This document shows, piece after piece, positions 1 to 8,476 of a DNA stretch of 64,000 bases (its first letter is position 1; every line of letters begins with the position of its first letter). The notes beneath the pieces are model-generated. The model ran no database searches and had not been told where the DNA came from. It saw only the letters and a program-made list of their open reading frames with translations. Made by a program: the position numbers and the translations under genes. The DNA is from RHLJ01 sp963974345 (GTDB lineage: Bacteria > Bacteroidota > Rhodothermia > Balneolales > Balneolaceae), in NCBI GenBank assembly GCA_963974345.1, contig CAXBBW010000015.1:51288-115287 (forward strand), written 5' to 3'.

Positions 1-1577
1 ATATAAAATCCTGCCGCTAAAGCTTGGAAGTTAGGGTTTTCCATAATGGTAGAGGAGTAGCGTTTATCGAAGAAAAGCTGTTGCCATTGCCTAACCATTC
101 CTAAAAACTCATTATTAAGCAATAGTACTTTTACTTTTGCTCCGGTTTGATGAATGGTTGCCATTTCTTGTAAAGTCATTTGGAATCCACCATCACCAAC
201 TACACAAATTACGGTACGATTTGGAGCGCCAAGTTGAGCGCCAAGAGCTGCGGGTAAACCAAAACCCATTGTTCCAAGTCCACCTGAAGTGATGTTACTT
301 TTCGATTTAGTGAATTTGGTATATCGGCAAGCTACCATTTGGTGTTGACCAACGTCAGTAACTAATACAGCATCACCGCCCGTTTTATCATTGATGATGC
401 GAATTACTTCGCCCATACTTAAAATTTCAGTTTTCGGATGAAGCTCATCTTGAATGACTTTTTCATGTTCTAGAGCATCACAATCTCTGAATTTCTGCAA
501 CCAATCATGGTGGCTTGCAGGATTCACATATTTGATTAATTCAGTCAATGATTCTTTAGCATCTCCCAGAACAGGAATATCAGCAGGTACGTTTTTATTG
601 ATCTCAGCAGGATCAATTTCTAAATGGATTACTTTTGCTTGCTTGGCATATTTGGAGAGATTTCCTGTTACACGATCATCGAATCGCATTCCAATGGCAA
701 TTAATACATCACACTCATTAGTAAGCAGATTCGGTCCATAATTTCCGTGCATACCTAACATTCCAACATTAAGCGGATGATCGGTTTCAAGGGCTGAAAG
801 TCCCATGATTGTCCATGCAGAAGGGATTCCAGTCTTTTCAATAAATTCTTTAAACTCAGCTTCTGCGTTTGCTAAAATCACCCCTTGCCCAAATAATATA
901 TAAGGACGTTTAGCAGAGTTTATAAGTTCTGCAGCTTCTTTTACTTTTTCAATATCCAATGCTGGTCTTGGGATGTAGCTTCGAACGTTAGTGCATTTCT
1001 TATAATCGAAATCGAGTTCATTAAACTGGGCATCTTTGGTGATGTCAACTAAAACAGGTCCTGGTCGGCCAGAACGAGCAATAAAGAAGGCTTTAGCAAG
1101 TGCGTTTGGGATTTCTTCTGCTTTTGTTACTTGAAAATTCCATTTTGTTACTGGCATCGAAATTCCAATAATATCTGTTTCCTGAAAAGCATCACTTCCT
1201 AAAAGGGAAGAAGGAACCTGTCCAGTGATACAAACCATTGGTGTGGAATCTATTTGAGCATCCGCAATTCCAGTAATCAAGTTCGTAGCTCCTGGACCGG
1301 AAGTTGCTAAGCAAACACCAACTTTTCCTGAAACTCGGGCATAACCTTGCGCGGCGTGCGTTGCCCCTTGCTCATGGCGAGCTAAAACATGCTGTACATG
1401 ATCTTGATGATCATAAAGAGCGTCATAAACGGGCATAATTGCTCCTCCTGGATATCCAAAGACTAAATCGACACCTTCTTCAATTAAAATACGAACGACC
1501 GCTTCAGCTCCGCTAATACGTTCTGTTGTTGAAGTTTTTATTGATTCGATTTTATCTGGTGTTTCTACAGTTGCCAT
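1..1577 (-). CDS. ilvB: Acetolactate synthase large subunit (partial, 3' end beyond window)
   Basis: The reverse strand reads open from an ATG at 1575-1577 to the left edge, about 525 codons, so only the C-terminal end is missing. The translation begins MATVETPDKIES and carries the ThDP-enzyme landmarks VFGYPGGAIMPVYD and ARHEQGATHAAQGYAR near the N-terminus, SGPGATN, and the ThDP/Mg motif GDGGFQMTLQE with a later NNEFLGMVRQWQ. This is the catalytic subunit that condenses two pyruvates, or pyruvate and 2-oxobutyrate, in Val/Leu/Ile synthesis. It starts 21 bases after ilvD and is cotranscribed with it, under the upstream attenuator. The regulatory subunit and ilvC would be expected just left of the window, which is inference. 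Confidence 0.96.
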   Translation of the reverse strand, partial: MATVETPDKIESIKTSTTERISGAEAVVRILIEEGVDLVFGYPGGAIMPVYDALYDHQDHVQHVLARHEQGATHAAQGYARVSGKVGVCLATSGPGATNLITGIADAQIDSTPMVCITGQVPSSLLGSDAFQETDIIGISMPVTKWNFQVTKAEEIPNALAKAFFIARSGRPGPVLVDITKDAQFNELDFDYKKCTNVRSYIPRPALDIEKVKEAAELINSAKRPYILFGQGVILANAEAEFKEFIEKTGIPSAWTIMGLSALETDHPLNVGMLGMHGNYGPNLLTNECDVLIAIGMRFDDRVTGNLSKYAKQAKVIHLEIDPAEINKNVPADIPVLGDAKESLTELIKYVNPASHHDWLQKFRDCDALEHEKVIQDELHPKTEILSMGEVIRIINDKTGGDAVLVTDVGQHQMVACRYTKFTKSKSNITSGGLGTMGFGLPAALGAQLGAPNRTVICVVGDGGFQMTLQEMATIHQTGAKVKVLLLNNEFLGMVRQWQQLFFDKRYSSTIMENPNFQALAAGFY

Positions 1578-1598
1578 AGTTTTTAGATTTATTGGCAG

Positions 1599-3290
1599 TT
1601 AAAATTCGTCAGTTACACAGCCTTCAGAAGCCGATGAAACAGTTTTAGCGTATTTATACAATTGACCTCGTTGTTCTTTTAAGGGAGGTTCTATCCATTC
1701 GGCTCTTCTTGATGCTAATTCTTTCTCACTAAGTTCAACATGGATCTCATTTTTCTCTGCATCAATTCGGATGTGGTCGCCATCTTTTACTAAGGCAATG
1801 TTTCCACCAGTTTGAGCTTCAGGAGTTACATGACCTACTACAAAACCATGAGATCCTCCTGAAAACCGACCATCGGTAATAAGAGCCACTTCTTTACCAA
1901 GACCAGCGCCCATTATAGCAGAAGTAGGTTTTAACATTTCTGGCATACCTGGTCCACCTTTGGGACCAACATATCGGATTATGATAACATCACCTTTTTG
2001 AACTTTACCTTCACCAATTCCATCGTTGGCTTCTTCCTCACCGTCAAAAACTCGAGCCGTTCCAGAGAAAGCTAACCCTTCTTTTCCTGTAATTTTTGCT
2101 ACAGCACCCTCGGTCGCGAGGTTACCGTATAAAATTTGAATATGACCACTTTCTTTGATTGGGTTATCAAGCTTATGAATTACATCTTGATTAATCTGAA
2201 ATGGTTCAACTTCAGCTAAATTTTCAGCAATAGTTTTTCCAGTTACGGTTAAGCAATCACCGTGAAGCATACCATTTTCGAGCATATATTTCATTACAGC
2301 AGGAATACCACCTACTTTATGAAGGTCTTCCATTACATACTTGCCACTAGGTTTTAAATCACCAAGGAAAGGGGTAGAATCACTTATTTCCTGAAAATCT
2401 TTTAAAGTGAATTCAATATCAGCTGATTTAGCAATCGCCAGCATATGAAGCACTGCGTTTGTTGAACCACCTAGTACCGTTACTAATCGAAATGCATTTT
2501 CGAGTGACTTTTTTGTAAGAATATCTTTTGGTTTGATGTCTTTTTCGAGAAGGGTATATAAATATTTTCCTACATCTTCACATTCAAGAACTTTGACACT
2601 ATTTGTAGCAGGATTAGATGAGTTATATGGAAGTGTGAGTCCCATTGCTTCAATAGCGGATGCCATGGTATTAGCTGTGTACATACCACCGCAAGCACCG
2701 GGTCCTGGACATGAATTCATTACAATATCTTTGAATTCTTGATCATCAATTGAACCTGATACTTTTTGTCCCCAAGCTTCGAAAGCTGAAACAACATCTA
2801 ATTTCTTTCCATTATGATGCCCTGGGGCGATAGTACCACCATAAATCATAATTGCAGGCCTATTAACTCTAAGCATTGCCATTACAGCGCCTGGCATATT
2901 TTTATCACAACCTACAATAGCAGCCATTCCATCATAGCTCATTCCTTTAACTACAGACTCCATAGAATCTGCGATTAAATCGCGGGAAGGGAGAGAGTAT
3001 CTCATTCCAGGGGTTCCCATCGAAATACCGTCACTAATCCCAATTGTATTGAAAATCAATCCGGTTAAATTTGAAGCATTAACACCGCGTTTTACATGTA
3101 CAGCTAAATCATTTAAATGCATATTACATGGATTACCTTCGTAGCCAGTGCTTGCGATACCGATCATTGGCTTTTTCAGATCCTCATCATTTAAACCTAA
3201 TGCATGAAGCATTGCTTGTGCAGCAGGCTGTGAGCCATCTTGTGTAATGTGTTTGCTAAATTTATTTAGTTCCGCCATTCGTGTATTCAA
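1599..3290 (-). CDS. ilvD: Dihydroxy-acid dehydratase
   Basis: 563 residues, full family length. It dehydrates dihydroxy-isovalerate and dihydroxy-methylvalerate to the 2-oxo acids that precede Val/Leu and Ile. Cys55 (NPCN), Cys128 (GCDKNMPG) and Cys200 (SCPGPGACGG) match the Fe-S cluster ligands of the IlvD/Edd family; the C-terminal half has GPKGGPGMPEML and TDGRFSGG. The start at 3290 gives MNTRMAELNK; the internal Met5 (MAELNK) is equally possible. It is the first structural gene of the operon, directly behind a leader peptide and intrinsic terminator, so its transcription is probably attenuated by charged Leu/Ile/Val tRNA. Confidence 0.97.
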   Translation of the reverse strand: MNTRMAELNKFSKHITQDGSQPAAQAMLHALGLNDEDLKKPMIGIASTGYEGNPCNMHLNDLAVHVKRGVNASNLTGLIFNTIGISDGISMGTPGMRYSLPSRDLIADSMESVVKGMSYDGMAAIVGCDKNMPGAVMAMLRVNRPAIMIYGGTIAPGHHNGKKLDVVSAFEAWGQKVSGSIDDQEFKDIVMNSCPGPGACGGMYTANTMASAIEAMGLTLPYNSSNPATNSVKVLECEDVGKYLYTLLEKDIKPKDILTKKSLENAFRLVTVLGGSTNAVLHMLAIAKSADIEFTLKDFQEISDSTPFLGDLKPSGKYVMEDLHKVGGIPAVMKYMLENGMLHGDCLTVTGKTIAENLAEVEPFQINQDVIHKLDNPIKESGHIQILYGNLATEGAVAKITGKEGLAFSGTARVFDGEEEANDGIGEGKVQKGDVIIIRYVGPKGGPGMPEMLKPTSAIMGAGLGKEVALITDGRFSGGSHGFVVGHVTPEAQTGGNIALVKDGDHIRIDAEKNEIHVELSEKELASRRAEWIEPPLKEQRGQLYKYAKTVSSASEGCVTDEF

Positions 3291-3302
3291 AAATTATTAA
3301 TC

Positions 3303-3339
3303 AAAAAAAAAGCCTACCGGGTTAGGGAAGGCTTTTTTT
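3303..3339 (-). terminator. Intrinsic terminator acting as ilv attenuator
   Basis: Read on the minus strand, an 11-base arm AAAAAAAGCCT and its complement AGGCTTTTTTT flank a 13-base loop and end in a T run, immediately upstream of ilvD and in its direction. The left arm and loop (plus 3323-3333) can instead pair with plus 3368-3378 inside the leader-peptide gene: an 11-base inverted repeat with one mismatch. The two structures are mutually exclusive, as in classical attenuators. Pairing was done by eye, without an energy calculation. Confidence 0.85.
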
Positions 3340-3358
3340 AGTTTCTAAATCTGGTTTA

Positions 3359-3436
3359 TCAACATATAGCTTTCCCTAGTCGGTATGAAATACCAATGAC
3401 TCGAATAATGACCAAAGAAATGACAGTTGATAGCAT
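3359..3436 (-). CDS. ilvL: ilv leader peptide (attenuation)
   Basis: A 25-codon reading frame between the putative promoter and the ilvD terminator. It begins MLSTVISLVIIRVIGI; 12 of its 25 residues are Leu, Ile or Val, with Val/Ile runs in the first two thirds. The last third (codons for Arg-Leu-Gly-Lys-Ala) contains the strand TAGGGAAAGCT, which can pair with the terminator's 5' arm. A ribosome stalled on the early BCAA codons would leave that strand free (antitermination); one reaching the stop codon would cover it (termination). No strong Shine-Dalgarno is seen. Symbol given by function, not by homology. Below usual gene-caller size limits. Confidence 0.85.
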   Translation of the reverse strand: MLSTVISLVIIRVIGISYRLGKAIC

Positions 3437-3458
3437 GTATTTAAATTTCTTATGGATG

Positions 3459-3489
3459 CAAAGTAATGGGTATTAGTCTCTAATATCAA
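3459..3489 (-). promoter_or_regulatory. Possible promoter of the ilvL-ilvD-ilvB operon
   Basis: On the minus strand TTG (3487-3489) is followed after 20 bases by TTACTTTG (3459-3466), close to the Bacteroidota-type TTG / TAnnTTTG promoter, with one departure in the -7 box. Transcription would begin around 3450, roughly 15 bases before the leader-peptide ATG. Whether this organism's sigma factor uses that consensus is assumed. Confidence 0.4.
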
Positions 3490-3536
3490 CAGTATTTTGA
3501 AATAAATATAAGAATTAATGGAATGGCCAACGCAAA

Positions 3537-5084
3537 CTAGTGAATATTTCGAGGCTTAAATTTACCTTTAATGATATCCTGAATGGGTTTATTATCGATT
3601 TTTGACTCCAACCACGATATGATGTCCAAATATAAAAAAGCTCGTCTTTGATAAGGTTTTTTCTGTATATCGATGAGCTTTTCTCTCAAATTTATAAATT
3701 TATTTTTTAAATCTTTGGGGTCCATAGAGGTTAAGTTTCTGAGAAACTTCAAAATTTCTTCTTGAACAGAGTTTAAATCATTCATCTTTATTATGAATCT
3801 ATAGGTCGAACGAACTTGGTACTCTAACAGTGTTTGGTTACCTAACTCAAAGTGTGCGATTAAATTCAAAATTCGTGCAAAGCAATGAATGTCTTCTCTT
3901 AGCCTCGGATCAGGGTAATTGATGATTTTATTTAGATATAAAATAGCTTCTTCAATTTTACCAGCTCCAAAGTACAAACAAGCTATTTTATAGTAAAAAA
4001 CGAGGATTCTATGTGGATCAATACGACTTTCAAACCTATCGATTTCTTTAGTTAGCTTGGGCACGATTGATAATCCTTCATCAAAAGTACCCGCAATAAA
4101 GTGTTGATTAAATAGCGAGGTATAATAGTATTGAAAGCCCAAAGTTTCGAGGTTTTCATTAGACCTTGATGGTGGATGGTCTAAAAAAGCTTTTAGTTGT
4201 TTTACCTCTTGTTCATGCTTTTCAAAATGTCCCAAAATAAACAATGCCTCCAGCAAAACATGCTTGCCCTTTAAATACCAGATAGGTTCGAGTTCAAGCA
4301 TTTCTGGGTTTTTATCAAAATGTTCTACCCATTTTTGTGCATATCTGTATTGCATTAAAAAATCCTGAACAATCAGGCTATACCAAGCATGAGATACATT
4401 TAAATAGTGTTGTTCAAAAAATCCGATGTTCTCTAAATCAATTTCAGAGAGAGCTTTGTTAAAGAATTTTTCTGTTATGTAAAAGTCTTGTTCACTCCTA
4501 ACATGTCCTGCTTTAATATAAATACCGTACAATCGAAGTGATAAATTTGAAAGGGCATGATAGCGCTCTACAGAACGCACTGATTCTTCAGTTTCTTCTA
4601 TTAAAAAATCAGCTCTATTCCGTAAACTTCTTGTTATATATTGGGATTCAATTAGTTTTTCAAAACCTAGAATTTCAGTAGTAAGTGTAATTCTATTATG
4701 ATGATATGAGAGTGCTTTTGCTTTCTCTAGTATTTTTAAACTTTGCTTATAAAGTCCTTTATCATATAAAATTCGTGCGTAGTCGATCTGTTCGCGAAGT
4801 TGAATATCAATATTGTGATTCACATAACTCAACCTAAGACTTGTCAATATCTGTTTATATAAATGTGCCTTCAAATTAGAAAGTTGGGACTTTTTTAGAT
4901 CTGTTATTTTTGTAATTACAATATCTTCATCGTAATCTTTGGCTTTATCTACAGCATCAAAAAGCTGGATGAATTTGGCGTCATCAGTACTGTTTCTTAG
5001 TGCATAAATCTTAAAACCTCTTTTTTCGGCTTTCGAGAGAGATTTAATTAGCTGAAAAAGATGATCATTTGGTTGGTTGGCCAT
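3537..5084 (-). CDS. TPR-like helical repeat protein of unknown function
   Basis: 515 residues, no signal peptide or membrane segment, rich in paired amphipathic helices with TPR-like stretches such as LYDKGLYKQSLKILEKA (about residues 110-126) and YFGAGKIEEAILYLNKI. The N-terminus (LIKSLSKAEKRGFKI) resembles a family of cytosolic helical-repeat proteins common in Bacteroidota and not functionally described to my knowledge. It lies alone between the ilv operon (same strand, 246 bases downstream) and divergent leuA. A scaffold or regulatory role is a guess. It is a real gene by length and codon pattern. Confidence 0.85.
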   Translation of the reverse strand: MANQPNDHLFQLIKSLSKAEKRGFKIYALRNSTDDAKFIQLFDAVDKAKDYDEDIVITKITDLKKSQLSNLKAHLYKQILTSLRLSYVNHNIDIQLREQIDYARILYDKGLYKQSLKILEKAKALSYHHNRITLTTEILGFEKLIESQYITRSLRNRADFLIEETEESVRSVERYHALSNLSLRLYGIYIKAGHVRSEQDFYITEKFFNKALSEIDLENIGFFEQHYLNVSHAWYSLIVQDFLMQYRYAQKWVEHFDKNPEMLELEPIWYLKGKHVLLEALFILGHFEKHEQEVKQLKAFLDHPPSRSNENLETLGFQYYYTSLFNQHFIAGTFDEGLSIVPKLTKEIDRFESRIDPHRILVFYYKIACLYFGAGKIEEAILYLNKIINYPDPRLREDIHCFARILNLIAHFELGNQTLLEYQVRSTYRFIIKMNDLNSVQEEILKFLRNLTSMDPKDLKNKFINLREKLIDIQKKPYQRRAFLYLDIISWLESKIDNKPIQDIIKGKFKPRNIH

Positions 5085-5292
5085 TGTAAGAAAACGAGCT
5101 TTAAATAATATGTAAGTTGCTGAATTTAATTGTTTTGACTAATACTGTGTTGTTGTTAACAATAGTTGGGTGTTGTAATATACACCTAATTCGGTTTCGT
5201 AAGTATAAGGACTCCAAGTACTTTTGCCTACCGATTACCAATTCTGACCAAATTAGTAATTGATAGTTGATAAGTTAGGAATCCATAGCATA

Positions 5293-6456
5293 ATGCCAAA
5301 CAAGCGAATACAGATTTTTGACACTACCTTAAGAGACGGAGAACAAGTTCCGGGCTGCCAATTAAACACTCAAGAAAAAATTGAAGTGGCTAAAGCATTG
5401 GAGAGTCTTGGAGTAGATATAATGGAAGTTGGGTTCCCGATTTCCAGTCCTGGAGATTTTGACTCTGTTCAACAAATCTCAGCAATCATTAAACATTCTA
5501 CCGTTTGTGCACTATCTCGTGCTATAGAAAAAGATATTGAAGTTGCGGCAGAAGCTGTTTCAAAAGCAGTAAGACCTAGAATTCATACAGGAATTGGAAC
5601 TTCAGACAGCCATATTTTTGATAAGTTGAAGACAACCCGAGAAGATGTTCTTGAACGCGGAGTTGCTGCAGTTAAATTTGCAAAGAAGTTTGTCGAAGAT
5701 GTAGAATTCTATGCTGAAGACGCAGGTAGAACCGAAAATGAGTATTTAGCAAAAATTATAGAAGCAGTAATTAAAGCTGGGGCGACAGTAGTTAATATAC
5801 CTGACACAACAGGATATTGTCTTCCATGGCAATATGGTGATAAGATTAAATTCCTTAAGGAAAATGTAAAGGGAATTGATAATGTGCATATTTCAACACA
5901 TTGTCATAATGATCTTGGTTTAGCTACTGCCAATTCAATCGCTGGGGTGATAAATGGTGCTACTCAAATAGAGTGTACCATTAATGGGATTGGAGAACGT
6001 GCAGGTAATGCTTCTCTTGAAGAAGTAGTCATGATTCTTCGTCAGCATAAAGAAATTAATTTAGATACTGGAATTAACACCCGTTGCTTAAAATCGATGA
6101 GTGAATTGGTTTCTAGCAAAATGGGGATGTCAGTTCAACCAAATAAAGCTATTGTTGGATCTAACGCCTTTGCGCACTCTTCTGGTATTCACCAAGATGG
6201 AGTTATTAAGAGTCGTGAAACTTACGAAATTATAGATCCTTTGGAAGTTGGGGTAGATGAATCATCTATCGTACTAACAGCAAGAAGTGGTCGAGCTGCT
6301 TTAAATTATCGAGCTAAAAAATTAGGCTTTGATGTACCCAAAGAAGTGATAGAACAACTCTATTCCGAGTTTTTGATAATCGCGGACGAAAAGAAAGTGG
6401 TACAGGATTCTGATTTAATCGTACTTTTCTCACAAGCATCAGTCAAAACAGCCTAA
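5293..6456 (+). CDS. leuA: 2-isopropylmalate synthase, short form without allosteric domain
   Basis: Makes 2-isopropylmalate from acetyl-CoA and 2-oxoisovalerate, the first step of leucine synthesis. The frame is open from a TTG at 5260, but the ATG at 5293 (MPNKRIQIFDTTLRDGEQ) gives the conserved family N-terminus. Substrate and metal motifs are present: TTLRDGEQVPG at the start, HCHND near residues 203-207, and NAFAHSSGIHQDG. The protein stops at about 387 residues, after the catalytic barrel and linker; the roughly 120-residue C-terminal LeuA dimer/allosteric domain of E. coli-type enzymes is absent, as in Flavobacteriia-type enzymes. First gene of leuACDB. A palindrome TTGTTAACAA at 5153-5162 upstream might be an operator. 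Confidence 0.95.
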   Translation: MPNKRIQIFDTTLRDGEQVPGCQLNTQEKIEVAKALESLGVDIMEVGFPISSPGDFDSVQQISAIIKHSTVCALSRAIEKDIEVAAEAVSKAVRPRIHTGIGTSDSHIFDKLKTTREDVLERGVAAVKFAKKFVEDVEFYAEDAGRTENEYLAKIIEAVIKAGATVVNIPDTTGYCLPWQYGDKIKFLKENVKGIDNVHISTHCHNDLGLATANSIAGVINGATQIECTINGIGERAGNASLEEVVMILRQHKEINLDTGINTRCLKSMSELVSSKMGMSVQPNKAIVGSNAFAHSSGIHQDGVIKSRETYEIIDPLEVGVDESSIVLTARSGRAALNYRAKKLGFDVPKEVIEQLYSEFLIIADEKKVVQDSDLIVLFSQASVKTA

Positions 6457-6465
6457 CAAGGAATT

Positions 6466-7875
6466 ATGGGCAAAACCTTATTTGAAAAAGTCTGGGATCG
6501 GCATGTAGTTGATACAGTGCAAGACGGACTTGAAATTTTATACATTGATCGCCATTTAATACATGAGGTAACAAGCCCTCAAGCATTTGATGGGATTAGA
6601 AAACGAGACATCGATATTCTTAGAAAAGAACGTATAGTTGCTACTGCAGATCATAATGTTCCAACTAAAAATCAACATCTTCCTATTAAAGATGTGCTTT
6701 CAAAATTTCAAGTAGATACTCTCACAAGAAACTGTGAAGAATTTGGAATAGAGTTATATGGATTGGGACATAAATACCAAGGCATTGTACATGTAATTGG
6801 ACCTGAATTAGGAATCACCAAGCCGGGAATGACTATTGTTTGTGGTGATAGTCATACTTCAACACATGGTGCTTTTGGAACCATCGCCTTTGGGATTGGA
6901 ACCTCTCAAGTAGAGCAAGTAATGGCTACTCAGTGTTTATTACTTCAACGTCCAAAAACAATGCGTATTAACATTGAAGGTAAGCTTGGCGAAGGAATTT
7001 ATTCAAAAGATATTATTCTTTATATCATTTCGAAGTTAACCACTGCAGGCGGTACAGGATACTTCGTAGAATATGCAGGATCAGCTATTCGATCTCTTTC
7101 GATGGAAGCCAGAATGACGATTTGTAACATGAGTATAGAGATGGGCGCTCGTGGCGGGATGATTGCTCCTGATGAAACTACATTCGATTACGTTAAAGGA
7201 AGAGAATATGCTCCAAAAGGAACGGAATTTGATAAAGCAGTAGAATATTGGAGTTCACTTTTTTCAGATGATGCTGCTGAATTTGACGCGGAATATACCT
7301 ATCAAGCAGAAGATATTGAGCCCATGATTACTTATGGAACCAATCCTGGAATGGGGATTGGAATAACTCAAAATATTCCGACTAAAGAGGTAGTGAAAAA
7401 TCCTGATTCCTTATCGAAATCATTGGAATATATGGGGCTTGAGCCTGGTGAAAGATTGCTTGGAAAGAAAATAGACAACGTATTTATTGGAAGCTGTACA
7501 AATAGCCGAATTGAAGATTTGCGAATTGTAGCCAATTATGTAAAAGGGAAAAAGAAAGCAACTCATGTTCAAGCAATGATTGTTCCAGGATCTAAACAAG
7601 TAGAAGCTCAAGCCAGAGAGGAAGGAATTCATGATATTTTGGCTGAAGCAGGTTTTGAGCTTAGGGAACCTGGTTGTTCCGCCTGTCTTGGAATGAACGA
7701 AGATAAAATTCCAAAAGGTGAATATTGTATATCTACATCAAATAGAAATTTTGAAGGTCGGCAAGGGCCTGGAGCCAGAACCATGTTAGTAAGTCCACTT
7801 ACAGCAGCAGTAATTGCTGTGGAAGGACGAATTGTTGATGTCCGTGAATTTATTGGAGAAGGAGTACCAGCATAA
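6466..7875 (+). CDS. leuC: 3-isopropylmalate dehydratase large subunit
   Basis: 469 residues, full length. Aconitase-family large subunit that isomerises 2- to 3-isopropylmalate with LeuD. Visible motifs: VCGDSHTSTHGAFG, and the three 4Fe-4S cysteines in IGSCTNSR and in PGCSACLGMN. It starts 9 bases after leuA, and its stop codon shares one base with the leuD ATG (TAATG), so the pair is translationally coupled. Confidence 0.97.
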   Translation: MGKTLFEKVWDRHVVDTVQDGLEILYIDRHLIHEVTSPQAFDGIRKRDIDILRKERIVATADHNVPTKNQHLPIKDVLSKFQVDTLTRNCEEFGIELYGLGHKYQGIVHVIGPELGITKPGMTIVCGDSHTSTHGAFGTIAFGIGTSQVEQVMATQCLLLQRPKTMRINIEGKLGEGIYSKDIILYIISKLTTAGGTGYFVEYAGSAIRSLSMEARMTICNMSIEMGARGGMIAPDETTFDYVKGREYAPKGTEFDKAVEYWSSLFSDDAAEFDAEYTYQAEDIEPMITYGTNPGMGIGITQNIPTKEVVKNPDSLSKSLEYMGLEPGERLLGKKIDNVFIGSCTNSRIEDLRIVANYVKGKKKATHVQAMIVPGSKQVEAQAREEGIHDILAEAGFELREPGCSACLGMNEDKIPKGEYCISTSNRNFEGRQGPGARTMLVSPLTAAVIAVEGRIVDVREFIGEGVPA

Positions 7876-8468
7876 TGGAGAAATTCGTAAAACTAACTAC
7901 TACAGTAGTTCCGCTTCCTGAACAAGATGTTGACACAGATCAGATTATACCAGCTCGATTTCTAAAAGCGACTTCAAGAGAAGGTTTTGGGGAAAATTTA
8001 TTTCGAGACTGGCGATATGATCAGGAAGGAAATCCGAAAAAAGATTTTGTACTAAATGACGATACATTTTCTGGCTCAGTGTTAGTTGCTGGAGAAAATT
8101 TTGGATGTGGATCGAGTCGAGAACACGCAGCTTGGGCATTGGTTGATTATGGTTTTCGAGCGGTAGTATCTAGCTATTTCGCTGATATTTTTAAAGGAAA
8201 CGCGCTCAATAATGGGTTACTTCCTGTACAGGTAAGTCCTGAATTCTTGCAAGAAACTTTTAAACAGATAAAAGCTGATCATTCAAAAGAGGTACTTATA
8301 GACCTTGAAGCACAAGAAATTTCGATTTCAGGAACAAAGTTTTCAGAAGGATTTGAAATTAGCCCTTATAAAAAAATGTGCTTGATTAATGGGTACGATG
8401 ATATCGATTTTCTAATAAGTAACAGGGAAAAAATAGAGGCGTTCGAAAAAGAACACGTGGAGTTTTAA
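7875..8468 (+). CDS. leuD: 3-isopropylmalate dehydratase small subunit
   Basis: 197 residues, the usual size for the swivelling-domain subunit. It shows VPLPEQDVDTDQIIPARFLK at the N-terminus and the family signature GENFGCGSSREHA. One-base overlap with leuC indicates coupled translation and stoichiometric production of the heterodimer. leuB follows after 8 bases. Confidence 0.97.
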   Translation: MEKFVKLTTTVVPLPEQDVDTDQIIPARFLKATSREGFGENLFRDWRYDQEGNPKKDFVLNDDTFSGSVLVAGENFGCGSSREHAAWALVDYGFRAVVSSYFADIFKGNALNNGLLPVQVSPEFLQETFKQIKADHSKEVLIDLEAQEISISGTKFSEGFEISPYKKMCLINGYDDIDFLISNREKIEAFEKEHVEF

Positions 8469-8476
8469 ATTTAAGC

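Noticed and set aside
454..741. 95-codon plus-strand frame inside ilvB
   Set aside because: Shadow of the strongly conserved ilvB on the other strand.
5260..5292. TTG start adding 11 residues to LeuA
   Set aside because: The ATG at 5293 gives the conserved LeuA N-terminus; the extension has no family similarity.
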